A stretch of DNA of 64,000 nt, from assembly GCA_016871725.1 (NCBI GenBank), contig VHCL01000001.1, positions 1 through 64,000 of the forward strand. Direction: 5' to 3'. Source of the stretch: Verrucomicrobiota bacterium (lineage in GTDB: Bacteria > Verrucomicrobiota > Verrucomicrobiia > Opitutales > UBA953). Under the pieces are notes generated by a model that saw nothing but the letters and a program-made list of their open reading frames with translations, did not search any database and was not told where the DNA came from. This document shows, in pieces, positions 23,480-32,368 of this stretch. Position 1 is the first letter of the stretch, and each line of letters begins with the position of its first letter. Both the position numbers and the translations under genes were made by a program.

Positions 23480-23980
23480 ATGGAAAACGACAGCATCTCC
23501 TCCACCTCTTCCGAATCCAAGCTCCCGCTGATCGTGGGCGTCCTTGGTTTCGCCCTCGGCGCCGCCGGCCTCGTGCTCGGCATCAAGGCGAAGGGTGCCG
23601 CCCAGCTCGCCAGCGACGAAGCCGCTCTCGCCAAGACGCAGGTCTCTGAGCTCGGCGCCCAGCTCGCCAGCAAGGCCAACGCCGACGCCGTCGCCTCCCT
23701 CCAGGCCGACCTCGCCGCCACCAAGGAACAGACCGCGAAGAACGAAGCCGAACTGCAGGCCGCCATCGTCGCCCTCCAGAAGGTCGCCGCCGCTCCGAAG
23801 GCCTCCGCTTCCGGCAAGTCCGCCGCTCCCGCCGGCCCCGGCGAATACGTCGTCGCCAAGGGCGACAACCTCGGCTCCATCGCCAAGAAGAACGGCATCT
23901 CCCTCAAGGCCATCCAGGACCTGAATCCGGGCGTCAACCCGAACCGCCTGCAGATCGGTCAGAAGCTGAAGGTCAAGTAA
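23480..23980 (+). CDS. Membrane-anchored coiled-coil LysM protein
   Basis: This 166-residue protein has an N-terminal membrane segment (about 15-35, PLIVGVLGFALGAAGLVLGI) and a coiled coil of heptads (about 40-105). A short Ala/Ser/Pro linker follows, then a C-terminal LysM domain (about 121-166, EYVVAKGDNLGSIAKKNGI, LQIGQKLKVK). LysM binds peptidoglycan, so the protein probably bridges the inner membrane and cell wall. It starts at ATG 23480, 88 nt beyond the tRNA-Pro gene. The NUDIX gene begins 7 nt after its stop, so the two may be cotranscribed. Confidence 0.88.
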   Translation: MENDSISSTSSESKLPLIVGVLGFALGAAGLVLGIKAKGAAQLASDEAALAKTQVSELGAQLASKANADAVASLQADLAATKEQTAKNEAELQAAIVALQKVAAAPKASASGKSAAPAGPGEYVVAKGDNLGSIAKKNGISLKAIQDLNPGVNPNRLQIGQKLKVK

Positions 23981-23987
23981 GCCGAGC

Positions 23988-24545
23988 ATGTCGGCGCCCT
24001 CTCGCTGGTCCGTCCGGCACGAAGAGCTCCACGCCGACTGCAGGGTTTTCCGGGTTTTCAAAGAACGCTGTCATCACCCTCTCGATCATCGGGAGGGTGA
24101 TTTCTTTGTGCTCCGTTCCCGCGACTGGGTGCTCGCGCTCCCCGTCACCGACGACGGCCGGCTCGTGATGGTGCGGCAGTACCGGTTCGGCACGCGCGAC
24201 CTCTCGACCGAGGCGCCCGGCGGCGTCATGGAGGCGGGCGAGGATCCGCGCGTGACCGCCGCCCGCGAGACCGAGGAGGAGACGGGCTTCGCCGGCGGCC
24301 GCGCCCGCCTGCTCGGCACGTGCGCGCCCAATCCCGCCATCCAGGCCAACCGCTGCCATTTCGTGCTGCTCGAAGGCGTGCGCCCGACGGGCCGCCGCGC
24401 GCCCGACGAGCACGAGGAGATCCAGGTCCTCGCCGTCGCGCCCAAGGCCGCCCTCGCCGCGGCGCTCGCCGACGCCGCGCAGCATTCGCTCGCCCTCCTC
24501 GCCCTCTACCGTCTTCGTGACGAGCGACCCGACCTCTTCTCATGA
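23988..24545 (+). CDS. NUDIX hydrolase, ADP-ribose pyrophosphatase-like
   Basis: This 185-residue cytoplasmic protein has a complete Nudix box at about residues 75-97 (GGVMEAGED followed by RETEEETG), with all catalytic Glu residues present. The upstream beta-strands (VMVRQYRFGTRDLSTEAPGG) are typical of ADP-ribose/ADP-sugar pyrophosphatases such as NudF. It would hydrolyse a nucleoside diphosphate linked to another group, but the substrate is not determined. The stop overlaps the start of the PfkB kinase gene by 4 nt (ATGA at 24542), so the two are translationally coupled. Confidence 0.88.
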   Translation: MSAPSRWSVRHEELHADCRVFRVFKERCHHPLDHREGDFFVLRSRDWVLALPVTDDGRLVMVRQYRFGTRDLSTEAPGGVMEAGEDPRVTAARETEEETGFAGGRARLLGTCAPNPAIQANRCHFVLLEGVRPTGRRAPDEHEEIQVLAVAPKAALAAALADAAQHSLALLALYRLRDERPDLFS

Positions 24546-25486
24546 CCACTCCCACCCGCATCAAGCACAAGGGCCGCGCCGCCGACCCCGTCCTCGTCGT
24601 CGGCTCCGTCGCCTACGACAGCATCATCACGCCGCACGACAAGGGCGAACGCATCCTCGGCGGCAGCGCGTCCTACGCGTGCCTCGCGGCGAGCTACTTC
24701 GCGCCGCCCCGCATCGTGGGCGTCGTCGGGCACGACTTCCGCGACCGCGACCGCAACAAGCTCGCCAAGCGCGGCATCGACCTCGACGGCCTGCTGACCG
24801 ACTCGTCGGGCAAGACCTTCGCCTGGCGCGGCCGCTACCACGAGAACTACAACCGCCGCGACACCGAGGACCTGCAGCTCAACGTCTTCGAGCACTTCAG
24901 GCCGCGCCTGCCCGAGGCGCACCTTTCGACGCCGTTCGTGATGCTCGGCAACATCCGCCCGGACCTGCAGCTCGACGTGCTCAACCAGCTCACGAACCCG
25001 CGCTTCGTGCTGGCCGACACCATCGACATCTGGATCGAGATGGAGCGCGACAAGCTCGGCGAAGTCATGCGCCGGGCCGACCTCCTGGTCGTCAACGACA
25101 CCGAATCCGCCAAGCTGACCGGGGAGAGCAACGTGATCGTCGCCGGCCGCGAGCTGCGCAAGCACGGCTGCAAGACCGTCATCATCAAGAAAGGCGAGCA
25201 CGGCGCCGTCCTCTTCCATGAGGAAGGCATGTTCGCCCTGCCCGCCTATCCCGTGACCGAACTCCGCGACCCCACCGGCGCGGGCGACAGCTTCGCGGGC
25301 GCGCTCCTCGGCCACCTCGCCGCGACCGGCGCCACCGACTTCGCCGCGCTCAAGCAGGCCATGGTCTACGGCACCGCCGTGGCCAGCCTGACCGTCGAGG
25401 CGTTCTCGACCGACCGCCTGGCCAAGGCCGGCTGCCGCGAGATCCGCGCGCGCCGCAGGGAACTGCTGAAGCTGATCAAGGCCTAG
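24542..25486 (+). CDS. PfkB-family carbohydrate/nucleoside kinase
   Basis: This 314-residue protein has the two PfkB signatures: an N-terminal glycine-rich stretch (GERILGGSASYACLAASYF, about 35-53) and the C-terminal DPTGAGDSFAGALLG (about 240-254) with the catalytic Asp. The lid region and the NDTESAKLTGE loop are also typical. The family phosphorylates sugars or nucleosides with ATP; the closest pattern seems ribokinase/adenosine kinase-like, but the substrate is unknown. It overlaps the NUDIX gene upstream. Its stop codon overlaps the convergent stop of the small gene at 25483. Confidence 0.9.
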   Translation: MTTPTRIKHKGRAADPVLVVGSVAYDSIITPHDKGERILGGSASYACLAASYFAPPRIVGVVGHDFRDRDRNKLAKRGIDLDGLLTDSSGKTFAWRGRYHENYNRRDTEDLQLNVFEHFRPRLPEAHLSTPFVMLGNIRPDLQLDVLNQLTNPRFVLADTIDIWIEMERDKLGEVMRRADLLVVNDTESAKLTGESNVIVAGRELRKHGCKTVIIKKGEHGAVLFHEEGMFALPAYPVTELRDPTGAGDSFAGALLGHLAATGATDFAALKQAMVYGTAVASLTVEAFSTDRLAKAGCREIRARRRELLKLIKA

Positions 25487-25686
25487 CCCCGGGGGCGGCC
25501 GAGCATCCGCCACAGCACGAAGAGGAGCACGCCGGAGAAGACCAGGTCGCCGACCACGAGCGGCCAGAGCTTCGGGAGCTTCTGCGCGAACAGGCCGTAG
25601 CCGAGGAAGCCGGCCTGCAGCACGATGAGGATGGCGAGCGCCGGGACGAAACGGCGGAGCTTGGCCAGCGGGTCGGGGGAACTCAT
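25483..25686 (-). CDS. Small two-helix membrane protein
   Basis: This 67-residue protein has two predicted membrane helices (about 13-32 and 42-60) and a basic C-terminus. I recognise no family. ATG 25686 overlaps the coaX stop (ATGA), placing it at the end of the coaX operon. It is short but its overlap geometry and two clean hydrophobic helices support a real gene. Its TAG overlaps the TAG of the convergent PfkB gene. Confidence 0.65.
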   Translation of the reverse strand: MSSPDPLAKLRRFVPALAILIVLQAGFLGYGLFAQKLPKLWPLVVGDLVFSGVLLFVLWRMLGRPRG

Positions 25687-26435
25687 GCGAAGCAGCGGCG
25701 GTGGGACTCGGCCAGGCCGAGCAGCGTGAGGTGCGGCTCGTGCGCGACGCGGTCGCGCCACGAGGCCGGCAGGTAGACGGCCGCCCCGCCGGTGACGATG
25801 ACCTTGGGCGGCGGCGAGCCTTGGCGGACGAGCTCGGCGCACACGCCGTCGAGGAGCGCGCCGATCATCCCGGCGAATCCGAGGGCGCAGCCCGCGCGCA
25901 TGGCGTCGACGGTCGACTTGCCGATGGCGGGCCCGCCGAGCAGCGCGGCCGGATCGAGCGCGGGCAGCAGCGCGGTGCGCTCGTGGAGATAACGCGTCAT
26001 CACGCCGAGGCCCGGGGCGATGATCCCGCCGGCGTAGCCCCGTTCGGTGAGGATGTCGACCGTGGTGGCCGTGCCCATGCCGACGATCACCGCGGGCGCG
26101 CCGGCGACGAGCTGGGCGCCGACGCAGTCGGCGAGGCGGTCCTGGCCGACCTCGGCCGGCTGGGGATAGTCGAAGCCCAGTCCCTTCACGGTGTCGTGCC
26201 GGAGATGGTGGAACGGCCGGCCGCAGCTCAGCAGCGTCGGCTGGAGGACGGCGGTCGCGGCCGGGACGACGCTGGCGAAGGCGACGCCGGCGGTCGGGTG
26301 CGCGGCGAGGAGCGCCGTCAGCGCGACGGTGTCGAGCGTGGCGGTCGGGACTTCGCCGTGGGCGAGCACCCGTCGGCCGTCGACGACGCCCCAGTGCGCG
26401 TGCGTGTTGCCGACATCGAGACAGAAGAGAGCCAC
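25683..26435 (-). CDS. coaX: Type III pantothenate kinase
   Basis: This 250-residue CoaX phosphorylates pantothenate in the first step of coenzyme A synthesis. Its ASKHA-fold motifs are visible: phosphate-1 LDVGNTHAHWG (about 5-15), AEVGQDRLAD, GMGTATTVDIL (phosphate-2 region) and VIVTGGAA. Type III enzymes need a monovalent cation and resist CoA feedback. The start is GTG 26435 without a clear Shine-Dalgarno sequence. It follows birA at a 38-nt distance, a common pairing in many phyla. All catalytic Asp residues appear present. Confidence 0.94.
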   Translation of the reverse strand: MALFCLDVGNTHAHWGVVDGRRVLAHGEVPTATLDTVALTALLAAHPTAGVAFASVVPAATAVLQPTLLSCGRPFHHLRHDTVKGLGFDYPQPAEVGQDRLADCVGAQLVAGAPAVIVGMGTATTVDILTERGYAGGIIAPGLGVMTRYLHERTALLPALDPAALLGGPAIGKSTVDAMRAGCALGFAGMIGALLDGVCAELVRQGSPPPKVIVTGGAAVYLPASWRDRVAHEPHLTLLGLAESHRRCFA

Positions 26436-26473
26436 AGGAGGGAAGGTGCCGAGAGGCCGGTCCGGCGCAAGCG

Positions 26474-27463
26474 TCAGGGTTTGCGCAAGGTCACCTCGCC
26501 GGAAGAGACGACCGCGCGGCGGCCGCCGCCGGTCCGCAGGATGAGCGAGCCCTCGTCGTCGATCCCGTCGACGACGCCCGCGACCGGGTCGCCCCGGAGG
26601 CCGACGCGGACGGACTTGCCGGCCAGGACGTCATGATGGCTCCAGAGCCTGCGGAAGGAGCGGGACCAGGTCCCTTCCTCGAACTGCTCCCAGGCGCGGA
26701 AAAGGGCGGCGATGACGCCGGCCGCCTCGCGATTGAGGTCGAGCGGGGCGCCGAGCGCGGCCTCGAGCGAACCCGCCGTGGCGCGGAGGTCGGCGGGGAA
26801 ATCCTTCGGCGCGCCGGTCAGGTTCAGGCCGACGCCGAAGACCAGTTCGCGGACGGAATCCGCGTCGAGGCGAGCCTCCGTGAGCATGCCCGCGACCTTG
26901 CGCCCGTCGGGTGACTGCAGGTCGTTGGGCCACTTGAGTCCGAGCCTCAGGCCGAGGGCTTTCTCGACATGCGCGCAGAGGGCGAGGCCCATCCAGAGCG
27001 TGAACGGCTTGAGCCGGTCCGGCGGGATGAACGGACGGAAGGCCAGCGAGAGGTAGAGGTTGCCGGAGGGCGCGCTGTGCCACTTGCGACCAAGCCGACC
27101 GCGGCCCGCCTTCTGGGTCCGGGCGAGGACCGCGAAGGGCGCCTCCTGGCCGACGGCGAGACGACGCTCGGCCTCGGAGTTGGTGCTGTCGACCTCGGCG
27201 AGGAACTCGACCTTCGGCGCCACCTTAAGCCGGCGGAGGTGCGCGTCGAGCAAGGCGGGGTCGAGCTGCCGGGGGACGGCACGCAGCGCGTAGCCCTTGC
27301 GGGTCGAGGCCGCGAAGACGTAACCCGCGGCGCGCAGACGCTCGAGGCGGCTCCAGATGGCCACGCGCGAGACGCCGAGCTCCTTCGCGAGCCGGTCGCC
27401 GCTGACCGGTTCGCCGTCCGCTTCGAGGAAGGCCAGGAGGATGCTGCTGTCGAGGTCCGGCAT
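26474..27463 (-). CDS. birA: Biotin ligase / biotin operon repressor BirA
   Basis: This 329-residue bifunctional enzyme attaches biotin to carboxylase carrier proteins. Residues 1-65 form a winged helix (LAKELGVSRVAIWSRLERLR), indicating that it also acts as a biotin-responsive repressor. The ligase core has STNSEAERR, the GRGRLGRKWHS biotinyl-AMP loop (about 119-129), the KWPNDL motif and GVGLNL. The C-terminal SH3-like domain is present. It lies 4 nt downstream of nadC and upstream of coaX in a cofactor operon. No biotin operator was identified in the window. Confidence 0.95.
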   Translation of the reverse strand: MPDLDSSILLAFLEADGEPVSGDRLAKELGVSRVAIWSRLERLRAAGYVFAASTRKGYALRAVPRQLDPALLDAHLRRLKVAPKVEFLAEVDSTNSEAERRLAVGQEAPFAVLARTQKAGRGRLGRKWHSAPSGNLYLSLAFRPFIPPDRLKPFTLWMGLALCAHVEKALGLRLGLKWPNDLQSPDGRKVAGMLTEARLDADSVRELVFGVGLNLTGAPKDFPADLRATAGSLEAALGAPLDLNREAAGVIAALFRAWEQFEEGTWSRSFRRLWSHHDVLAGKSVRVGLRGDPVAGVVDGIDDEGSLILRTGGGRRAVVSSGEVTLRKP

Positions 27464-27467
27464 GTCG

Positions 27468-28394
27468 TCAGAGCCAGTCGAGGCCGAGGTCGCACCACGG
27501 CGCCGCGTGGGTGAGCGCGCCGCACGAGACGAAGTCAGGCGCGAGCGCGCCGATCTGCGGCAAGGTCTCCAGGCTCACCCCGCCGCTGACCTCGGACCAG
27601 GCGCGGCCGCGGAGGAGCGGGATCGCGGCGCGGAGGTCGTGCGGCGTGAAGTTGTCGAGCAGCACGACGTCGGCGCCGGCGGCGAGCGCGGGTTCGAGCT
27701 GGTCGAGCCGGTCGACCTCGACCTCGACGAGCAGGTCGGGGCGCTCCGCGCGGGCGCGGCGGACCAGCGCGGTGAGGCGTTCGCCGGCGGCGGCGCCGCC
27801 GGCCGCGAGATGGTTGTCCTTGACCATGATGCGGTCGAAGAGGCCGAGCCGGTGGTTATGGCCGCCGCCCTGCCCGACCGCGTATTTCTCCAGCATGCGG
27901 AAGCCCGGCGTCGTCTTGCGCGTGTCGAGCAGCTTCGTCGGCGAGGAGCCCAGCGCGCGCACGTGGGCGCGCGTGTGGGTGGCCACGCCGCAGAGGCGCT
28001 GGAGGAAGTTCAGGAGGACGCGTTCGGCGGAGAGCAGTTCGGCCGCCGGGCCTTCGACTTCGGCGACCGCCGTGCCGGCCGGGACCTCCGCGCCGTCGGC
28101 GACGAGCAAGGTCGCGCGGCAGCGGCCGCCGTAGGCGGCGAAGACGACGTCGAGGAGACCGAGGCCCGCGAGGACCATGGGGCGACGGGCGACCACGCGG
28201 GCGCGGGCGCGCGCGGCGCCGGCGAGCAGGTCGGCGGACGGATCGCCCGCGCGCGGCGGGCGGGCGGCGAGGCCGAGGCCGGCGAGGTCTTCCTCGCGGG
28301 CGAGCTCGGCGAAGCGGAGCAGCCACGCGCGGTCCAGCTCGTCCCAGCGGAGACGGCGGATGAGGCGGGAAGTCTGGCCGGGATCGCGCGGCAT
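27468..28394 (-). CDS. nadC: Nicotinate-nucleotide pyrophosphorylase (carboxylating)
   Basis: This 308-residue quinolinate phosphoribosyltransferase makes nicotinate mononucleotide in de novo NAD synthesis. The active-site signatures are LLDTRKTTPGFR, GQGGGHNHRLGLFD and MVKDNHLAAGG, followed by EVEVD and VLLDNFTP. It is cytoplasmic and of usual length. It lies 39 nt after dnaJ and 4 nt before birA on the same strand. nadA and nadB are not in the window. Confidence 0.95.
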   Translation of the reverse strand: MPRDPGQTSRLIRRLRWDELDRAWLLRFAELAREEDLAGLGLAARPPRAGDPSADLLAGAARARARVVARRPMVLAGLGLLDVVFAAYGGRCRATLLVADGAEVPAGTAVAEVEGPAAELLSAERVLLNFLQRLCGVATHTRAHVRALGSSPTKLLDTRKTTPGFRMLEKYAVGQGGGHNHRLGLFDRIMVKDNHLAAGGAAAGERLTALVRRARAERPDLLVEVEVDRLDQLEPALAAGADVVLLDNFTPHDLRAAIPLLRGRAWSEVSGGVSLETLPQIGALAPDFVSCGALTHAAPWCDLGLDWL

Positions 28395-28433
28395 GGCCTC
28401 ACCTTACGCCCCCCGCCCTCGCGGGCAAGGGGG

Positions 28434-29567
28434 TTAAGGGAAGAACTTCTTGAACTTCGAGCGCCAGGACTCGGAGACCGGCGCCGCTTCGTCGCCGCAG
28501 GCGGCGGCGTAGGCCTTGAGGGCCTCCTTCTCCTTGTCGGTCATCTTCTTCGGGACGTCGATGTCGACGCGCACCAGGAGGTCGCCGGCGGCGGAGCCGC
28601 GCAACGGCGGCATGCCTTCGCCGCGGAGGCGGAAGATCGTGCCGCCCTGGGTGCCGGCGGGGATGTTGAGGTTGGTCTTCCCCTTGAGTTTCGGGACGAC
28701 GATCTTGCCGCCGAGGGCGGCCACGGAGAACTTCACCGGCACGCTGCAGGCGAGGTCGTCGCCGTCGCGCTCGAAGAGTTCGTGCTCCTGGACGGAGATG
28801 TAGACGTAGAGGTCGCCGGCCTGGGCGCCGCGGCGGCCGGAGGAACCGTTGCCGCTGGAGCGGAGCTTCGTGCCCGTGTCGACGCCCGGGGGGATGCGCA
28901 CGTTGACGCTGGATTCGGCGACCGTGCGGCCTTCGCCGGAGCAGGCCTTGCAAGGCCTGTCGATGCGCTCGCCTTCGCCGGCGCAGCTCGGGCACGTCTG
29001 CTTCATCGAGAAGAAGCCCTGGGATCGGACCACCTGGCCGTGGCCGTGGCAGGTCGGGCAGCGGGTCTTCTTCGCGCCGGCTTCGGCGCCGGAACCGGCG
29101 CACTTCGCGCACGCGACGTGCTTGCGGTAAGGGATCTTCCGTTCGACGCCTTCGGCGGCCTCCTCGAGGGTCACCTTCAGGTCGACGCGGAGGTCTTCGC
29201 CGGCGTTGTCATGACCGCCCCCGCCGCCGCCGAACATGTCGCCGAAGCCGCCCCCGCCGCCGAACATCTGCTCGAAGATGTCGCGCGGGTCGGCGCCGCG
29301 GAAACCGCCGCCGGCCGGGCCGCGCGGTCCGCCGCCCATGTTCGGATCGAAGGCGGCCTCGCCGTGCTGGTCGTAGAGCTTGCGCTTGGCCTCGTCGCCG
29401 AGGATCTCGTAGGCGCGGGAGACCTTCTTGAACTTCTCCTCGGCCTCCTTGTTGCCCGGATTGCGGTCCGGGTGGAATTCCATGGCCTTCTTGCGGTAGG
29501 CCTTCTTGAGCTCGTCGGCGGACGCGGACTTCGCGACCCCGAGCAACGTGTAGTAATCTTCGGCCAT
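28434..29567 (-). CDS. dnaJ: Chaperone DnaJ (Hsp40)
   Basis: This 377-residue type I DnaJ has a J domain (5-70, with HPD at 33-35), a Gly/Phe-rich region (about 77-115), four zinc-binding CxxCxGxG-type repeats (about 133-210) and the C-terminal substrate-binding domains. It delivers unfolded clients to DnaK and stimulates its ATPase. It is directly downstream of grpE (9-nt spacer), but dnaK is not in the window. No CIRCE-like element was found upstream of the operon. Confidence 0.97.
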   Translation of the reverse strand: MAEDYYTLLGVAKSASADELKKAYRKKAMEFHPDRNPGNKEAEEKFKKVSRAYEILGDEAKRKLYDQHGEAAFDPNMGGGPRGPAGGGFRGADPRDIFEQMFGGGGGFGDMFGGGGGGHDNAGEDLRVDLKVTLEEAAEGVERKIPYRKHVACAKCAGSGAEAGAKKTRCPTCHGHGQVVRSQGFFSMKQTCPSCAGEGERIDRPCKACSGEGRTVAESSVNVRIPPGVDTGTKLRSSGNGSSGRRGAQAGDLYVYISVQEHELFERDGDDLACSVPVKFSVAALGGKIVVPKLKGKTNLNIPAGTQGGTIFRLRGEGMPPLRGSAAGDLLVRVDIDVPKKMTDKEKEALKAYAAACGDEAAPVSESWRSKFKKFFP

Positions 29568-29576
29568 CGCGGGGGC

Positions 29577-30083
29577 TTACTGGGCGGGACCGGAAGAGAC
29601 GAAGACGGCGGCGGGGCGGAGCACGCGGTCATGGAGCAGCCAGCCGGCGCGGGCGACGCGGAGCACCGTGCCCTCGGCGACGGTCGCGGAGGCCTCGGAG
29701 CCGACGGCCTCGTGGCGGGCGGGATCGAAAGGCTGGCCGACGGGATTCACCTCGACGAGCCCCTGGGCGGAGAGGATGCCGCGGAGCTGGCCGATCGCCA
29801 GGCGGAAGCCTTCGGCGACGGCGCGGCCGTCGGTCTGCGTGGCGGCGGACTCGAGGCCGAGGGCGAGCGAGTCGAGGGCGGGCAGCAGGTCCTCGAGGAG
29901 GCCGGCGGTCGCGAACTTGCGGAGCTCCTCGCGTTCGCGCTGATGGCGGCGCTGCTGGTTCTGCTGGTCGGCGTTGCTGCGGAGCACGGTGTCCTTGAGC
30001 CGCGCGATCTCGCCCTCGAGTTCGGCGAGGCGGACGGCGGGATCGACGGGGGTCGGAGCGGCTTCGGGGGCGGGTTCGGTCAT
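29577..30083 (-). CDS. grpE: DnaK nucleotide-exchange factor GrpE
   Basis: This 168-residue GrpE has a long N-terminal helix (about 20-60), a four-helix region, and the C-terminal beta-wing domain with NPVGQPFDPARHEAVG (about 117-132) and GWLLHDRVLRPAAVFVS. It promotes ADP release from DnaK. It is typical in length and lies 4 nt after the AsmA-like gene and 9 nt before dnaJ, so it belongs to this operon. Confidence 0.95.
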   Translation of the reverse strand: MTEPAPEAAPTPVDPAVRLAELEGEIARLKDTVLRSNADQQNQQRRHQREREELRKFATAGLLEDLLPALDSLALGLESAATQTDGRAVAEGFRLAIGQLRGILSAQGLVEVNPVGQPFDPARHEAVGSEASATVAEGTVLRVARAGWLLHDRVLRPAAVFVSSGPAQ

Positions 30084-30087
30084 AAGG

Positions 30088-30831
30088 TCATTTCTCTTCG
30101 CGGGAGGGGCGGCGGAGTTTCTCGCGGGCGAGCTCGAGCATCAGTTCGGGCTGGCGGCGGAGGGCGGTCTGCAAGGCCTGCTGGCCCATCGGGCCGGAGA
30201 CCTTCGCGTCGAAGTTCCGGTCGGTGATGTCGCGGGCCTCGAACTCGTAGCCGTAATCCTGGTCGAAGACGACGCGGCGGGCGGCGGTGCCGTCGCCGGA
30301 GATGACGGTGACGCGGCCCACGCGGACGCGGAGATGCTTGATGGCGAACGGCTGCGCGGGCTTGGCGGGCTCCGCGGAGGGAGACGGCGCCCCCTTGAGG
30401 CCGTTGCCGATGTCCTTGGCGTTGTTGTCGACCAGGAAGTCCTGCTTCCCGACGATCGTCACGCGGTCGATGTCCAGCACGGCCTCGTTGACCACCTGGC
30501 CGCCGCCTTCGACGAAGCTGAGCGGATCGACGTCCAGGATCAGCCGCTTCACGCGGAGGAACTCGCGTTCCTGCCAGCGGGAGGGATTGGTGATGACGAG
30601 GCCGGCGTAATCCACGCGGCCCGTGAAAAGGTTCGTCTGGTTATCCTCGACCGTCAGGCGGGCGCCGGACTGGCCGGAGAGGGAGGCGTCCAGGAGGCGG
30701 GGGGAGTAGCGGCCGAGCGCCCAGACCGCCAGCACGCCGACCAGGACCAGGAACAACGCCACGCCGCACAGCAAGGTGACAAGCTTGCGCAGGACGGAAC
30801 CCGGACGGGACTGGAGGCGGCGCAGGGACAT
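30088..30831 (-). CDS. AsmA-like membrane-anchored periplasmic protein
   Basis: This predicted 247-residue protein has an N-terminal membrane helix (about 20-40) and a beta-rich periplasmic part (VTIVGKQDFLVDNNAKDIG, VRVGRVTVISGDG, DYGYEFEARDIT) that resembles AsmA/DUF748-type repeats. Such proteins are linked to outer-membrane lipid homeostasis in other bacteria, but function here is unproven. The start is uncertain: ATG 30831 and ATG 30861 are both possible, and neither has a Shine-Dalgarno sequence. Placement 4 nt before grpE suggests that it heads the grpE-dnaJ-nadC-birA-coaX operon. Confidence 0.6.
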   Translation of the reverse strand: MSLRRLQSRPGSVLRKLVTLLCGVALFLVLVGVLAVWALGRYSPRLLDASLSGQSGARLTVEDNQTNLFTGRVDYAGLVITNPSRWQEREFLRVKRLILDVDPLSFVEGGGQVVNEAVLDIDRVTIVGKQDFLVDNNAKDIGNGLKGAPSPSAEPAKPAQPFAIKHLRVRVGRVTVISGDGTAARRVVFDQDYGYEFEARDITDRNFDAKVSGPMGQQALQTALRRQPELMLELAREKLRRPSREEK

Positions 30832-30931
30832 CGACGAGCAGGGAAAAGGAGCAGTAGGCATGCCACGAAGCAGGGTCAATGTCGGAGGGAAAACGCAGGC
30901 TTATGCCCGTTTTTCCGGGCATGCTCGCAAA

Positions 30932-30962
30932 CAAAAGACCCGCCGAGGTCCGTCGGCGGGTC
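30932..30962 (-). terminator. Rho-independent terminator after the lipoprotein gene
   Basis: A 10-bp perfect stem (GACCCGCCGA / TCGGCGGGTC, 6-nt loop) is followed on the minus strand by TTTTGT. It lies about 30 nt after the lipoprotein stop codon and isolates that gene from the AsmA-like operon. Confidence 0.85.
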
Positions 30963-30993
30963 CTTCTGTCACGCTCGGTGTGACGCGCGACCC

Positions 30994-31374
30994 TTACTGG
31001 GCCAGGACGGCGAAGGTGAGGTCGTCGCCGACGCGGACTTCGGGGACCGAGGCCTGGTTCGGGCTGATCGCCACGATCGTGGAGGCGTCGTCGCCCTTGA
31101 TCACTTCGACGAGGAAATTCTTGCCGGCCTTGGTGAGCTGGAGGCGGGTGCCCGCGTCACGCTTCTCGAGGGCGCCGAGTTCGAGGAGCGAAAGGTCGGC
31201 GCGGATGGCGCGGACGGTGGTGCGGGTGGGGTCGACGGCGGCGGCCGGGGCGTCCTTCTCCCAGGAGAAGCGCGCTTCGCCGGAGGACGAAGCGGCGCCG
31301 GCGGAGGCCGACTTAGGGGATTTGCAGCCGACGAAAAGGGCGGCCAAGGCGAGGAGGAGCAGAGAGCGCTGCAT
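30994..31374 (-). CDS. Small putative lipoprotein
   Basis: This 126-residue protein has a lipoprotein signal peptide with lipobox LFVGC (Cys17), followed by a Ser/Ala-rich linker. The C-terminal domain (about 55-126) looks beta-rich (TRLQLTKAGKNFLVEVIKGD, EVRVGDDLTFAVLAQ). It is probably anchored to a periplasmic-facing membrane. I recognise no family. It is monocistronic, with its own terminator, and diverges from hisG across a 98-nt spacer. Confidence 0.7.
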   Translation of the reverse strand: MQRSLLLLALAALFVGCKSPKSASAGAASSSGEARFSWEKDAPAAAVDPTRTTVRAIRADLSLLELGALEKRDAGTRLQLTKAGKNFLVEVIKGDDASTIVAISPNQASVPEVRVGDDLTFAVLAQ

Positions 31375-31472
31375 AGGAGTCAGGGGTGAGAAAAAGGGTC
31401 ATTTCGGGCTAGTTCCTAGTCAACCCCTTAATGCTTGCGGAGGGGCTGGCGGTGGGCTTCCTCCAAGCTCTC

Positions 31473-32357
31473 ATGAGTCAGGAAGCCGCCAAACTGATGC
31501 TCGGACTGCCCAAGGGCAGCCTCGAGGAGGCCACCCTCCAGCTGTTCGCCCGGGCCGGGTTCCCCGTGGCCAAGAGCAGCCGCTCCTACCGCCCCTCTTT
31601 CGACGACCCCGCCCTCGACGGACGCTTCATCCGCGCCCAGGAAGTGGCCCGTTACGTCGAGCACGGCTTCTTCGACTGCGGCCTGACCGGCCAGGACTGG
31701 GTCCAGGAGAACAACGCCGACGTCGTCCAGGTCTGCGAACTGATCTACAGCCGCGCCTCCGCCCAGAAGTCCCGCTGGGTCCTGTGCGTCCCCGAAGCCT
31801 CGCCCGTCAAGACCGCCAAGGACCTCGCCGGCAAGCGCGTCGCCACCGAACTCGTCGAGACCACCCGCCGCTGGTTCAAGTCCCAGGGCGTCGAGTGCGA
31901 GGTCGAGTTCTCGTGGGGCGCCACCGAAGTGAAGGTCCCGGAGCTCGCCGACGCCATCGTCGACATCACCGAGACCGGCTCCTCCATCAAGGCCAACAAG
32001 CTGCGCATCGTCGCCCAGCTGATGGAGACCACCACCGTCCTCGTCGCGAACAAGGCCGCCTGGGCCAACCCCGCGAAGCGCGCCAAGATCGAGCAGATCG
32101 TGCTCATGCTGCAGGGCGCCCTCGCCGCCCAGCACATGGTCGGCCTGAAGTTCAACCTCCCCAAGGCGAAGCTCGAACAGGTCGCCGCCGCCCTGCCCGC
32201 CCTGCGTAACCCGACGGTCTCCCCGCTCAGCAACGCCGAGTGGATCGCCGTCGAGACCATCATCGACGCCCGCCAGGCGCGCGAGTTCATCCCGACCCTC
32301 AAGGCCGCCGGCGCCGAGGGCATCGTGGAGTACCCGATCAACAAGCTCGTCTACTGA
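31473..32357 (+). CDS. hisG: ATP phosphoribosyltransferase, long form
   Basis: This 294-residue HisG catalyses the first step of histidine synthesis. The catalytic domain has LMLGLPKGSLEEATLQLF, the EVARYVEHGFFDCGLTGQDW stretch and the PRPP-binding loop VDITETGSSIKANKL. The C-terminal roughly 80 residues form the ACT-like regulatory domain of the long form (HisG_L), which binds histidine and does not need HisZ. ATG 31473 was preferred over an upstream start at 31431 because it matches the family N-terminus. It is followed within 11 nt by aguB. No other his gene is adjacent. Confidence 0.92.
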   Translation: MSQEAAKLMLGLPKGSLEEATLQLFARAGFPVAKSSRSYRPSFDDPALDGRFIRAQEVARYVEHGFFDCGLTGQDWVQENNADVVQVCELIYSRASAQKSRWVLCVPEASPVKTAKDLAGKRVATELVETTRRWFKSQGVECEVEFSWGATEVKVPELADAIVDITETGSSIKANKLRIVAQLMETTTVLVANKAAWANPAKRAKIEQIVLMLQGALAAQHMVGLKFNLPKAKLEQVAAALPALRNPTVSPLSNAEWIAVETIIDARQAREFIPTLKAAGAEGIVEYPINKLVY

Positions 32358-32368
32358 CGACCCTCGCC

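Noticed and set aside
27357-30227. A 956-codon open frame on the plus strand opposite birA, nadC, dnaJ and grpE
   Set aside because: It crosses four recognised minus-strand genes and their spacers, and its product is low-complexity. Long antisense frames are expected at this GC content.
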